58,095 nt of DNA from Phycisphaerales bacterium. Lineage in GTDB: Bacteria; Planctomycetota; Phycisphaerae; Phycisphaerales; UBA1924. The DNA is taken from contig JARGPA010000021.1 of assembly GCA_029213305.1 (NCBI GenBank), forward strand, positions 1-58,095. The letters are read 5' to 3'. Shown piece after piece: positions 16,708 to 26,068 of this stretch. The notes under the pieces were generated by a model. It did not search any database and was not told the DNA's origin. It saw only the letters and a program-made list of their open reading frames with translations. A program made the position numbers and the translations under genes. Every line of letters begins with the position of its first letter. Positions within the stretch are counted from its first letter, which is position 1.

Positions 16708-17075
16708 TTGTTGTGAATACTGAGTTGGTTCCAGGTAGAGAAGTTGTTCAGATTCTCGGACTCGTGCAAGGCAACACCGTTCGTGCAAAGAATGTCGGGA
16801 GAGACATCGCAGCGGGATTCAAGAATATGGTCGGCGGCGAACTCAAGGGATATACCCAACTGCTCGTCGAATCTCGAAGACAAAGTGTTGAACGAATGAT
16901 CGCTCAAGCAAATGAGTTGGGTGCAGATGCAATCGTTAATGTGCGATTCACAACGAGCGCTGTGACAAATGGCGCTGCAGAGCTCTACGCGTACGGTACT
17001 GCAGTTAAACTCATGTCGATGAATGTTGGGACTGTTCAATCTGCACCGATTTCGGATGAGATCGTAGGAGAGTAA
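16704..17075 (+). CDS. YbjQ/UPF0145 family protein
   Basis: A 123-residue protein with the YbjQ (DUF74, UPF0145) pattern: an N-terminal strand ending in PGREVVQILGLVQGN, then GGELKGYTQLLVESRRQSVERMIAQA and ADAIVNVRFTTSAV, finishing with a YGTAVKL strand. The family forms small pentameric or similar rings of unknown role. It overlaps the preceding gene by four bases and precedes a second, membrane-anchored homologue by two bases. Confidence 0.85.
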   Translation: MIVVNTELVPGREVVQILGLVQGNTVRAKNVGRDIAAGFKNMVGGELKGYTQLLVESRRQSVERMIAQANELGADAIVNVRFTTSAVTNGAAELYAYGTAVKLMSMNVGTVQSAPISDEIVGE

Positions 17076-17077
17076 CG

Positions 17078-17581
17078 ATGGAAGGACTCATCGGGATCGC
17101 GATCCAGATCGGAATTGCAGCTCTACTCCTCGGGATCGGGTTCGGAGTCGGTGGAGTAACTGAACGTCGACACTTTAAAAAACTCAACTCCAGAGAGTTT
17201 CTTTACAAGGGATTCCTGGTAACTAATCTATCAAAGATTCCATATGCGGATCCCCGATCACCTGGTACTTTGGTGACAGGTGAGTGTGTAATCGCAACAG
17301 ATTATTTTAAGAGCTTTGTTGCGAAGCTGAAGAAAATAATCGGCGGCGAACTCCGTATCTATCTCTCTTTGATGGATCGCTCGCGCAGAGAATCGATTAT
17401 TCGTCTTATCGAGAGTGCACAATCGCAAGGATTTGATGCAGTTTGTAATGTTCGCTTTGTATCAGCGGATGTGGGGGGATCTACATCCAATCGCAAAGGC
17501 AGTACAATGGTTGCGATCATCGCATCAGGTACTGCGTACAAACGCGCAGAGTTGAGCGAACACCAAACTATGGTGTCGTGA
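17078..17581 (+). CDS. Membrane-anchored YbjQ-like protein
   Basis: The 167-residue product has an N-terminal hydrophobic helix (about 4-26) and then a domain alignable with its neighbour: GGELRIYLSLMDRSRRESIIRLIESA and DAVCNVRFVSADVG match the same positions in the preceding YbjQ protein. It is probably a paralogue that gained a membrane anchor. Its stop codon overlaps the GTG start of the PrsW-like gene, so translation of the two is likely coupled. Confidence 0.75.
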   Translation: MEGLIGIAIQIGIAALLLGIGFGVGGVTERRHFKKLNSREFLYKGFLVTNLSKIPYADPRSPGTLVTGECVIATDYFKSFVAKLKKIIGGELRIYLSLMDRSRRESIIRLIESAQSQGFDAVCNVRFVSADVGGSTSNRKGSTMVAIIASGTAYKRAELSEHQTMVS

Positions 17582-18393
17582 ATATGTGGGCACGACGAAA
17601 AAACAAACTTCGTGGACGGAATCAATCTGTTCATGTAGAACCAACAATGGCGGCAATGCGCGGCGAGTTGGATGCACAAAACGATCCTACACAATCAAAA
17701 GCTCACGCGAAAATAGATAATGAACATCTTGCGGAATCATTCGCCGCAGAGGCTGAGCGAAGTGTCTTTGATGAACCTACATACTCAGTCGAACTCGGGG
17801 GAGAAGTTCCTGAAAATGCGTTTACTTATGAGAAGTTTCTTGCAGAGCAACTCGATTCAACTTCAACGTTCGAAAGTTGGTTTGCAACTGGAGTCATCGC
17901 AGCGTTTTCAGGGGTCCTAGCAATCGCGGGCGCGATCCTAGGGCAGTTAGCAAACACTGGACTGACAGGTTCTGTTCAGTTCATCGCGATTGCGATATTT
18001 GCTCCCGTGATTGAAGAAGTGATGAAAACCGCGTTACTTCTTTGGGGTGTTGAGCAGAAACCGTATCTATTCAAGACCCCTGTGCAGTTGATGATCATCG
18101 GTGGGATCTCGGGATTTGTGTTTGCAGCTGTCGAGAATGTGATTTATCTCACAGTGTATATTGAGCAACCTGATCTGTTCATCATCGTGTGGAGATGGAC
18201 TGTATGTGTTGCACTCCATACATCTACAACACTGATTGCAAGTATTGGCCTCGTCAAGATCTGGCAACGAGTCATGCGAACAGGTCAGTACGCGAAAGCT
18301 GAGATCGGCGCTCGGTATCTCTTCTTCGCAATCCTGATTCATGGGATCTATAACGGCACAGTCTACCTCCTGGGTGTTGTTGGGGTTTTTTAA
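17578..18393 (+). CDS. PrsW-type intramembrane glutamic protease
   Basis: A 271-residue membrane protein with a soluble N-terminal part (about 1-100) and several hydrophobic helices. PrsW signatures are visible: EEVMK (146-150), ENVIY (186-190), His214, and His255 with Asn259 in HGIYNG. In Bacillus subtilis PrsW cuts an anti-sigma factor; others process membrane proteins. The target here is unknown. GTG at 17578 overlaps the previous stop; ATG at 17584 is an alternative start. It closes a four-gene run with two YbjQ-like proteins, which may act with it or be its substrates. Confidence 0.85.
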   Translation: MNMWARRKNKLRGRNQSVHVEPTMAAMRGELDAQNDPTQSKAHAKIDNEHLAESFAAEAERSVFDEPTYSVELGGEVPENAFTYEKFLAEQLDSTSTFESWFATGVIAAFSGVLAIAGAILGQLANTGLTGSVQFIAIAIFAPVIEEVMKTALLLWGVEQKPYLFKTPVQLMIIGGISGFVFAAVENVIYLTVYIEQPDLFIIVWRWTVCVALHTSTTLIASIGLVKIWQRVMRTGQYAKAEIGARYLFFAILIHGIYNGTVYLLGVVGVF

Positions 18394-18513
18394 GGCGGCG
18401 AATTGCTAAACTTTGGGTCTATTACCCCAAATCCCCGATAATATGGGACATTTCCGTGGTGTGAATTCTTCTTTGAGGTACCATCCGCGGTGATTGAACC
18501 CGTAGGAGACTCT

Positions 18514-19065
18514 ATGCTCGAATCTAAAATCTCTCGCCTATCCGTTGCATTGCTCATCGCAACATCGGTAACGCAACTCAGCGCGAATACTGAAGAACCT
18601 GTCAATCCTCGATATGTAGATGGATCCGGATCGGATGGTTCCTACGACTCAAATCAAGGATATTCGAGTGATGATCGCGATGAGTATGTAGAAACTTGGG
18701 TCTACGTCTTTCTCCCAGGATCAGGCACATTCGCGCTTAGAGATATTCTCGATGAAGGCTCAGAAGCTTCTGTGTCATTTGCAAACTTCGGACGATCTCT
18801 CGATAGTTTCGAAAGAACTCACTTGATGTCGCATTCTCCAGATCAATCTAACGGCGGGCTGGTGCTGTTAGTGCCGCCTTCACGATGCGCGGCGGACTTT
18901 GATCATGATGGTGATGTTGACTCAGAAGATTTGCTTGCGTTCGCTCAAGCATTTGTCGGCGGACATGCAACAGCTGATCTCAACGGAGATGGTGTGATTG
19001 ATCTTGACGATCAGTTCGTATTCTTCGGGCAAGCTTCAGCAGGCTGCGCGATCCCGATCGAATAA
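18514..19065 (+). CDS. Secreted protein with C-terminal dockerin-like EF-hand pair
   Basis: The 183-residue protein has a signal peptide (cut likely after the SA at 23-24), a Gly/Ser/Asp-rich linker and a short middle domain. It ends in two calcium-loop motifs: DFDHDGDVDSED (128-139) and DLNGDGVIDLDD (155-166). Cys125 and Cys178 flank the pair and could form a disulfide. Such dockerin type I-like ends are very common on exported planctomycete proteins. ATG at 18514 has AGGAG six bases before it. No cohesin gene is present. Confidence 0.8.
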   Translation: MLESKISRLSVALLIATSVTQLSANTEEPVNPRYVDGSGSDGSYDSNQGYSSDDRDEYVETWVYVFLPGSGTFALRDILDEGSEASVSFANFGRSLDSFERTHLMSHSPDQSNGGLVLLVPPSRCAADFDHDGDVDSEDLLAFAQAFVGGHATADLNGDGVIDLDDQFVFFGQASAGCAIPIE

Positions 19066-19080
19066 ATAGTTTGAATCGAT

Positions 19081-20085
19081 TCACACAATCCGTGGATCAA
19101 CCCATCGGTAGAGCACATCAACAACCAAGTTAAACACAATGAGCATGGTTGCGAAGACAAGCACTACTCCAATGATTAAAAAGAGATCTTTGTTTTGAAC
19201 TGCATTGACAAAGTGTTCTCCCATTCCAGGGACAGTGAATACGCGTTCGATGACGAATGAACCTGTCATTGCCATTGCAGTTGCAGGCCCTAAGAAACTG
19301 AGCACAGGTAAAAACGCGTTTTTGAGCGCGTGCTTGAGGAGCACCGAATACTCTGCGGCGCCCTTTGCTCTTGCGGTGCGGATGTAATCTGCTCCTAATG
19401 CATCGATCATGCCCATGCGTGTGAGTCTTGCGATATAAGCAGCGAAAGGGAGAGATAAAGTGATCGCGGGGAGCACAATACTCCTTGGTGTTCCCCATTG
19501 TCCGATTGGGAACCAATCAAGATTGATTGCAAAAACCAATAGCATTACTGTCCCGATGACGAATCCGGGGAGAGAGATCCCGATCATTGATACTGCAAGT
19601 GTTGAGAGATCCAAGAATGAGTTTGGTTTGACTGCTCCGATGACCCCTGCGCCGACTCCGATGAAAAGAGCGATCAGGATCGCGGATGCGCCGAGTGTGA
19701 CTGATACTGGGAGTGTATCACGGATTATTTCGTTGACTGTTGCATCGTCGTATTTGAGCGATGGACCAAAGTCGAAGATTGGTCTTGCAGGAACTGGAAC
19801 TCCGAGCTGTTCACTCAATTCTCGCTCTCGTTTCATTTGACCTGAGAAGTAATCCTTTGCGTATTGATATCCTGTTGCGTTACTAAGATACGAAACATAA
19901 AACCTCGGAAATGAATCGAGGTTGTATTGCTTGTTCATCTGTTCGATGACTTCGGGTTTAGGCCGTTTCTCAGGGTTCTCGAGTGGATTCCCTGGGACTG
20001 CCCATGCGAGTGTAAGCGTGATCGAATAGACAATGAGTAAGATAATCGGAAGTGCAAGTAGTCTGCGCAGAATGATAGTCATCAT
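19081..20085 (-). CDS. Oligopeptide/dipeptide-type ABC transporter permease (OppB/DppB family)
   Basis: A 334-residue inner-membrane permease with about six helices. The start MTIILRRLLALPIILLIVYSITL is typical of OppB, and the cytoplasmic coupling region RTARAKGAAEYSVLLKHALKNAFLPVLSF is the EAA loop that contacts the ATPase. It follows the binding-protein gene with a four-base overlap. The usual partners (OppC-type permease and ATPases) are not found downstream; a convergent gene ends 15 bases away. Confidence 0.9.
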   Translation of the reverse strand: MMTIILRRLLALPIILLIVYSITLTLAWAVPGNPLENPEKRPKPEVIEQMNKQYNLDSFPRFYVSYLSNATGYQYAKDYFSGQMKRERELSEQLGVPVPARPIFDFGPSLKYDDATVNEIIRDTLPVSVTLGASAILIALFIGVGAGVIGAVKPNSFLDLSTLAVSMIGISLPGFVIGTVMLLVFAINLDWFPIGQWGTPRSIVLPAITLSLPFAAYIARLTRMGMIDALGADYIRTARAKGAAEYSVLLKHALKNAFLPVLSFLGPATAMAMTGSFVIERVFTVPGMGEHFVNAVQNKDLFLIIGVVLVFATMLIVFNLVVDVLYRWVDPRIV

Positions 20086-22016
20086 GGCGATGTAGCCTCC
20101 AAGATTGGATCACTCTGGTGACGCATGGGTTTGGGTTCATTGGGCCCGCGGTCATCATCAAGCACATCAATCAAATACGCATTCTGCTTTGTGCGAGGAT
20201 GTGTTGAGAGTCCAGTAATTTTGTGAGGATCAAACATATAGATCGTCGCATAATGGAAGATGGGAATTAACGGCAGATCCTCTTCTGTAATGATTCGCTC
20301 TGCTTCACTTAAGAGTACGAGGCGTTTCACTTGATCGAGTTCTCTCGAAGCTTGATCAAGCAATGAGTCAAAGATTTCGCTGTCGTATGCGCGATCGTTG
20401 TTTCCGTCAGTTGAATAGTTGATGTCAAGAAAAGTGGTAGGGTCGCCGTAGTCTCCAAACCAACCAGCGCGAGCAGTCATGTATTGCTTATTTTTGAGAT
20501 CGTCACGGAAGATTTTAATTTCGTTCTGTTCAAGTTTGGTTTTTACCCCAAGATGCTTCTGCCAGCTTTTCGCAATTGCTTGTGCGATCAGATCGTGACC
20601 CGAGTCTTTGTTAAACGCGAGTGAGACAATGAAATCATCCGGGAAGTTTGCATCTTTGAGTAGTTCTTGTGCTTTATTAATAATTTCCTGGCGCGCATCT
20701 TCTGAACTCGCGTCCCCGATGTTGGGTAGCCCTTTGGGAGAGGTGTATCCCCCGATCGAACCGGGGGGGATAAGCGTCGAAGCAGTTGGTTCTCCCAGTC
20801 TTCTCACTTCATCTGCAACGGATTTTTTATCCACACACATTGCAAATGCTCTACGGACTCGTGCGTCAGCAAATGGATTTGGTTGTCCATCAGGGAGATT
20901 TGGTTTGCAGTTGAAGTTGTAGAAATATGTCCCAAATGAGGATACAGCATGCGTGTGAGCGCGAGGATCAGCAGGGAGGAGTCGATCAATCGTGAACTGG
21001 TCGAGTCCTTGTGCGCGATATTCTGCGACTTGTTCTGCGTGTTCTTCGAGGAACTCAAGCTTTTGAGCAACCATATCTCCTCTATATGGAGCAGTCACAT
21101 CTGAAATCCAGTCAAGTGCGCCTGTTTGGTAGGCCAATACCCCTGCATTAGGATCGGTGATGGATGGAATCAAGATAGAATCAATCGCAATCGAGTCCTT
21201 GTCCCAATAGTTCGTGTTCTTTTCAAGTCGCATATCTCGTTTCATTCTCCAACCATCGAGAACGAATGGACCGTTGGATATCAGCACCTTAGGTTTGGTC
21301 CAACCTGGTTTGCGGATCAATCGAGCAGTGACAGGATCGGGTCTTTCGTATTGTGAAACGAGAGGTTCGTAAACCGGAGCGAAAACCACGAATGCGCATA
21401 GCTCAAGGAAGTAGGGGACTGGGTGTTTGAGTGTAATTTCAAGTGTGTGATCGTCGATTGCTTGCATGCCGACGATTTCATCGAACTTGCTTTGAGTCTC
21501 AATCCAAAGTTCATACGCTTGCTCTTGTCGATCTGCGCTCGATTCAAATGAGCGTTCAGAGAATTTTTCGAGTTTAGTTTGGCGCCAATCGTAGAACTCT
21601 TGAGCACCTTGGATATTGAGGAACATATTTACATAATCTGACACCAGATCTGGAAGCATCGCTCTTCGCCACGAATAACGAAAGTCTTCACTTGTTACTG
21701 GTTCTCCGTTTGACCAACGAGCATCTTTGCGTAGATGGAAGGTATAGGTAACTCCGTCGTCTGAGAGGTTCCAAGACTCTGCAACTCCAGGGATGATTGA
21801 AAAGTCGTCTGAGAGTACATCGTTTTGTACCAACCCCTGGTAGAGCAATCGGGCAGTTCGCAAGTCATGCATCCAACTCATTCGCTGAGGATCAAGGGTG
21901 TTGACCTCAGAGGAGTTGATGAAGACAAGATCCGCCGGCGGCTGAGGGCGATCAGAGATCACCGAGAATCCGACGAGGAAGATCAGGAGAACAATTGGTA
22001 CCAACATCCGCAACAT
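20082..22016 (-). CDS. Extracellular solute-binding protein, family 5 (OppA-like)
   Basis: A 644-residue exported protein with an N-terminal hydrophobic segment (about 1-20) and no lipobox. Family 5 features include SSEVNTLDPQRMSWMHDLRTARLLYQGLV near the start and LRKDARWSNGEPVTSEDFRYSW, which is the SBP_bac_5 signature region. It would capture oligopeptides or similar solutes for the permease it overlaps. It is longer than the typical 540 residues; the extra length lies in a helical insertion near residues 150-190 and a C-terminal extension after the domain. Confidence 0.9.
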   Translation of the reverse strand: MLRMLVPIVLLIFLVGFSVISDRPQPPADLVFINSSEVNTLDPQRMSWMHDLRTARLLYQGLVQNDVLSDDFSIIPGVAESWNLSDDGVTYTFHLRKDARWSNGEPVTSEDFRYSWRRAMLPDLVSDYVNMFLNIQGAQEFYDWRQTKLEKFSERSFESSADRQEQAYELWIETQSKFDEIVGMQAIDDHTLEITLKHPVPYFLELCAFVVFAPVYEPLVSQYERPDPVTARLIRKPGWTKPKVLISNGPFVLDGWRMKRDMRLEKNTNYWDKDSIAIDSILIPSITDPNAGVLAYQTGALDWISDVTAPYRGDMVAQKLEFLEEHAEQVAEYRAQGLDQFTIDRLLPADPRAHTHAVSSFGTYFYNFNCKPNLPDGQPNPFADARVRRAFAMCVDKKSVADEVRRLGEPTASTLIPPGSIGGYTSPKGLPNIGDASSEDARQEIINKAQELLKDANFPDDFIVSLAFNKDSGHDLIAQAIAKSWQKHLGVKTKLEQNEIKIFRDDLKNKQYMTARAGWFGDYGDPTTFLDINYSTDGNNDRAYDSEIFDSLLDQASRELDQVKRLVLLSEAERIITEEDLPLIPIFHYATIYMFDPHKITGLSTHPRTKQNAYLIDVLDDDRGPNEPKPMRHQSDPILEATSP

Positions 22017-22106
22017 ATGTACACCATACCGTGAGCGGGTTGGGAAGTGTTCAAGAGTGTCTTAGAATATGTCGTTTTATAGAATGATTTGGATTGAACT
22101 AAGCGA

Positions 22107-23240
22107 TTAACGCAAGAATCGTTCATCTGCAAAATCAAACTCTGTGACTACAAATGACCCAGGGCCGAGGTGAAGCGAGGCTGCATTACGGAATGCTTTG
22201 TCATCTCCAGATTCGAGCTGATCAGCAAAGCTAGTCTGGCGAATGTTTCCATTCACAACATTACTCAACTCTGCATGCTTTTGGAGAGAGAAGTAAAGCA
22301 AAGTTTCTCCTGCTCGCGTTGCTCGGACAGTAAGATCACGTTCTGATGTAGGTTCAATCGTTTTACCAAGAACACGACGAAGTGAAATCGAGATGACATC
22401 TGCACCGAGCCCGACCGCGGCCTTGACAGCTTCTGGTGTTGTCTGAGAACTGATGTCCGAGATCGAAACGGTGGATGCTGCTGAAGCGTCGATCGAAAGA
22501 CCCAACTCAAATGAAGGATCGTCTGACACACTCAACGAGCGAAGACGAGGCCCGACAATATCTGCGAGAGCGACAATCGCGTGCGAGCGAGCATCACCCA
22601 TATCATTTGATGGTAGTGAAGCGGCAATACTCAACGCGCGGATCGATGCTCGAAGTAGCTCAGGTTCTGCAGAACTGTTTGTTGCAGAAGCTTTGAGCGC
22701 GTCGATGACTCCGATCGCGTCGTTAGGAGTCATTGCGGGGCCGTGACGCTTGGTTGTACTGAAAAGTTGTCCTGCACGCGATGTTGCAAAGATGAGTACT
22801 CCGAGATCGTCTGAGTTCAATCCTGCTTTGATCCGTGTTGCAGCAGTAGGGGTCCCAAGATCTCCAGCAATCCGGAGCGATGAAAGATGAGCTCCGATTG
22901 AATCACTTGATTCAAGCGAGTTCATCAAAGGCGTAATCGCAGTCGCGTACGCTTGACGGAATGCAACTGAGACACCTCGTTCTTGAAGTGGTTTAGTGAG
23001 CGCTTCGAGAGCTTTACGAGTGTCCGCCGCGTTGTCACCTTCAGCGCGAACAGTCCATGCTTCGATAAATGACTCAATCTGAGTTCTTTGAGCACCATTG
23101 ATCGAGATTGCTTCAACGGTGGATCGAGGTAGATCACTACCGCTTTGTGCGATGACTGATGGAGTGAGCAAGCTCAGTGCAATAATGCAAAGGATGGACT
23201 TGCTGATGTTGATTACTTTGGAGAGCTGGAATCGAATCAC
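22107..23240 (-). CDS. Secreted hypothetical protein, alpha-helical repeat-like
   Basis: The 377-residue protein begins with a signal peptide cut likely after residue 31 (VIA|QSGS). The rest is rich in Ala, Ser and Leu with repeated amphipathic helices, for instance LSSLRIAGDLGTPTAATRIKAGL, suggesting HEAT-like repeats, so a scaffold role is possible. No enzyme motif is seen. Translation starts at GTG 23240, with AAAGGGA upstream. No family is recognised. Confidence 0.7.
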   Translation of the reverse strand: MIRFQLSKVINISKSILCIIALSLLTPSVIAQSGSDLPRSTVEAISINGAQRTQIESFIEAWTVRAEGDNAADTRKALEALTKPLQERGVSVAFRQAYATAITPLMNSLESSDSIGAHLSSLRIAGDLGTPTAATRIKAGLNSDDLGVLIFATSRAGQLFSTTKRHGPAMTPNDAIGVIDALKASATNSSAEPELLRASIRALSIAASLPSNDMGDARSHAIVALADIVGPRLRSLSVSDDPSFELGLSIDASAASTVSISDISSQTTPEAVKAAVGLGADVISISLRRVLGKTIEPTSERDLTVRATRAGETLLYFSLQKHAELSNVVNGNIRQTSFADQLESGDDKAFRNAASLHLGPGSFVVTEFDFADERFLR

Positions 23241-23376
23241 GGGTAGTTCCCTTTGATGCGGCTTGTGAATGATTTGAATCTGACGATCGGATCTTCGATC
23301 AGCCTTCTGTTCGTAGAGAGTTTATCGCCTGTTTTGTGTCTCGTCAGGTTTTTTCTCGATCTGTCGTATATCGAGC

Positions 23377-24357
23377 TTAATAGACCTCTAGGAACATTCG
23401 TTTGGTCTTTTTGATCTTCTTTGGGATCATCTTGCGTTCCCAGTGATCGATTTCTGACGCGATCTCAGGGTCAATCTGAAGATATTGAGCAAGTTCTTGG
23501 GGGTCAAGAAGCTTGGCAAGTGTTTGGAATACACCGAGTTCCATTCCTGCGATGCCGCAGATATAGATCAGGGTTCTCCCAGATTTGAGCATTCCGATGA
23601 GTTCTCCACTGTTGTCATGTGCGAGTCGATCTTGCACATAGAGCTTTGAATCTTGGTCAGGTGTCGTATGGCGTGAGATCGCGGTGTGATACGAGAAGTT
23701 CTCGTTTTCCGCTTCCCAATTGAGCAAAGTGTCGTGATAGAGCAAGTCCGTTTCATATGGAGCGCCCATCAATAGAGCAATCTTTGACTTCACCTTTGCA
23801 TTGAGTAGATCAGTGATCATCCCTCTAAATGGAGCAATACCGGTACCTGTCGCGATGAATATGTAATCGTGGAGTTCGGGTTGAGAAGGGAGTAGGAATC
23901 GTTTACCAACTGGTCCTGTGAGAGTGATTTCTTCGCCGACATTGAGATTGCAAAGGTAGTTCGAACACACTCCTGTGACAAGGTTGTGCGAATCCCAATG
24001 TTCATCAATGAGTCTTTTGACTGTTGTTGTTAGGATTGTGCCGTCGCCTGTCTCGCCCCCGGTTGGTGCCGCGATGGAGTAGAGTCTCAGTTTGTGTGGT
24101 TTACCGTTTTCTGTAGTACCAGGTGGGATGATCCCAAAGGATTGTCCTGCGTGCCAGGAGTTTTCTAATGGAGTACCTGAAACATCAATCTCGATGTGTC
24201 TCGCAAATCCTGCAGCCTTCCGAGAAGCACTACACAGTCTTGTCGCGTGAATCTTTCCAACTACAGGAGCATTGGGTTTGACGATGTGTTGATCAACATC
24301 GGGAAGAGTTGGATTATCCGAAGACTCGACAGTTTGAGATTGGTTAGAGCTTGTCAT
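23377..24357 (-). CDS. Plant-type ferredoxin-NADP(+) reductase
   Basis: The 326-residue FAD enzyme moves electrons between ferredoxin or flavodoxin and NADP(H). FAD motifs are RLYSIA (91-96) and GVCSNYL (129-135). The nucleotide-binding motif is GTGIAPFRGM (171-180), and YICGIAGMELGV lies near 270. The chain ends in LEVY, with the C-terminal aromatic residue that stacks on FAD in plastid-type enzymes. The first 30 residues are a polar extension. A BoxA-type reductase is the main alternative, but the ferredoxin domains of BoxA are missing. Confidence 0.85.
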   Translation of the reverse strand: MTSSNQSQTVESSDNPTLPDVDQHIVKPNAPVVGKIHATRLCSASRKAAGFARHIEIDVSGTPLENSWHAGQSFGIIPPGTTENGKPHKLRLYSIAAPTGGETGDGTILTTTVKRLIDEHWDSHNLVTGVCSNYLCNLNVGEEITLTGPVGKRFLLPSQPELHDYIFIATGTGIAPFRGMITDLLNAKVKSKIALLMGAPYETDLLYHDTLLNWEAENENFSYHTAISRHTTPDQDSKLYVQDRLAHDNSGELIGMLKSGRTLIYICGIAGMELGVFQTLAKLLDPQELAQYLQIDPEIASEIDHWERKMIPKKIKKTKRMFLEVY

Positions 24358-24384
24358 GATGCATTGATCTTAGGATTTGGGTGT

Positions 24385-24410
24385 AAAAAAATCCGCATTT
24401 CATGCGGATT
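24385..24410 (-). terminator. Rho-independent terminator of the coiled-coil lipoprotein gene
   Basis: Arms AATCCGCAT and ATGCGGATT pair perfectly over nine bases around a three-base loop. On the minus strand they are followed by a run of T (A's at 24385-24391). It separates the lipoprotein gene from the FNR gene. Confidence 0.88.
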
Positions 24411-24456
24411 CGTGAGTGATTGTTCATCAGATATATTGAGAGCAGAGATGAGTAGT

Positions 24457-25896
24457 TTAGTCCTCGTCTTTTGCAGGATCTGTTTCTTCGTCATCTGCAG
24501 TTTGTGTATCTTCGTCGTCGTAGTACTCTTCGTCTGATTCGTAGTCATCTTCGAACTCAGGTTCAGGTTCTACGCCTCCGAGCAGATCGAGCCGGGCTGC
24601 GGTTGCTTCGATTTTGTCACCTTCGTCGCCGCGGATTCGCGCACCACGAAGTGCAGATGCAGCTCCTTGGTATGCATCTTGTGACGCTTCGTGTGCTTCT
24701 GCTTGGGATGCACGAGCAGATTCGACTCTTGATGTCCAATCGCCTTGGATTCCTGCTTCTGCAAGGGCGTGGTACAAGATTGCTTCTTCTCCAAATCCGA
24801 TTGCTTGGCGCGAGTAACATTCTGCAAGGGTTTGTTGTGCGGATGCTTTTGTCAAAGAAGAAATCTCTTTGAGTGCTGAGTTTGCATCACGAAGTGCACT
24901 GATCGAAGCGCGAGTGGTTGAGATTGCTTTTTGGTTTGCGGATTCGACTTCGTTTGAACGCAGTTGAGCATATTGCGCAACTGCATCGTTGATCCGATTA
25001 GTTGATTCGTTTGTTGCTTGCTCAGCGTCGCGAGCATTGTTTCTGCTAGTCTGTGCACGATCATTTAACTCGTTGCGAGCTGCTCTCAGGAGTGTGATTT
25101 GAGAGTTTGCTTTTTCAACATTGAGTTGAATCTCGCGAGCACCTGGACGAAGTTGTCCAACGACTCCTTCGTTGCGCATTGCTTCGAGTTCAAACTGATC
25201 AGCGCGAAGTGTGTGTTCACGGACTCGTTCTGCGATTTGAGCTGCTTCTGTCGCACTCACTCGAGGCATCTGGAGTTCTAGGCCACCAGCTACATTTCTT
25301 TCCTCGTCTGATTTCGCACTCAAGTCTGCGATGATCGAGTCGATCTCTGCGATTTCGGAGTTAATCCGATCGAAAAGAGTTGTGTGATGTTGAATGTCAT
25401 CTTCGCGTAGTTTGATGATTTTATCAATCTCTGCGATCTCTTGTGATGGATCAAACTGATCTGCAGCTAGTGCGATCGCATTCATCGTCAACCATTCGTT
25501 GATCATGCCTCGGATTACACGAGCTTCGTGTAACGCAGCAGTCTCCGCTGTTGATGCATCCTGAGACGCAAGTGATGCTTGTCCGAGCTTTGAAATCGCG
25601 AGAGTTACAGCTGCAGCTTCTGCGAACCCGTTTTCGGATCCAGCAAACCCTGCGACCAAGTCCTCGGTTTCTTTGTATGTTTGTTCATTGAAAGGACGAG
25701 CAGCGGTTGAATCCCCTGCAGCAATCGAAGTAAACGATCGGCCTGCTTGTTTCACTGCTGCTTGTGCGTCATCAGATTTTGAGCACCCTGCAAGACCACT
25801 CAATGCGATCAACATAGATATGGAGGTAATTGTGATACCTCTGCGGAGTGCTGTTGATCCCTCAATGGATGTCATGATCGGAGTAGTGTTGGTCAT
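24457..25896 (-). CDS. Lipoprotein with long coiled coil
   Basis: The 479-residue product has a lipobox SGLAGC with the lipidated Cys38. A long helical region runs from about 45 to 430, rich in Ala, Glu, Gln and Arg with heptad-like spacing and segments such as IAEIDSIIADL and IRLREDDIQHH-like stretches, and it ends in a very acidic tail (about 435-479). It may span or organise the periplasm. I do not recognise the family. ATG at 25896 was chosen as it begins the signal sequence, with AGG nearby; ATG 25875 is possible. Confidence 0.7.
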   Translation of the reverse strand: MTNTTPIMTSIEGSTALRRGITITSISMLIALSGLAGCSKSDDAQAAVKQAGRSFTSIAAGDSTAARPFNEQTYKETEDLVAGFAGSENGFAEAAAVTLAISKLGQASLASQDASTAETAALHEARVIRGMINEWLTMNAIALAADQFDPSQEIAEIDKIIKLREDDIQHHTTLFDRINSEIAEIDSIIADLSAKSDEERNVAGGLELQMPRVSATEAAQIAERVREHTLRADQFELEAMRNEGVVGQLRPGAREIQLNVEKANSQITLLRAARNELNDRAQTSRNNARDAEQATNESTNRINDAVAQYAQLRSNEVESANQKAISTTRASISALRDANSALKEISSLTKASAQQTLAECYSRQAIGFGEEAILYHALAEAGIQGDWTSRVESARASQAEAHEASQDAYQGAASALRGARIRGDEGDKIEATAARLDLLGGVEPEPEFEDDYESDEEYYDDEDTQTADDEETDPAKDED

Positions 25897-26068
25897 GCCT
25901 GCCTGATCCTCAAATATTCGGCTTCGGGTCCCCGTTTCATACTCGAAACAGGGGTCATCGGTTCCCATCTTCATCAAACCACTCGTAAAAACGGGAACCC
26001 CATCCTAGCACACTGAGACATATAAATGTAGGGATTCAATCTGAGGTTCCCAATCGAGCAATTCAAGC

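Noticed and set aside
24471..24872. 133-codon plus-strand frame
   Set aside because: Antisense to the coiled-coil lipoprotein gene; Leu/Arg-rich composition is the mirror of its Glu/Ala codons.
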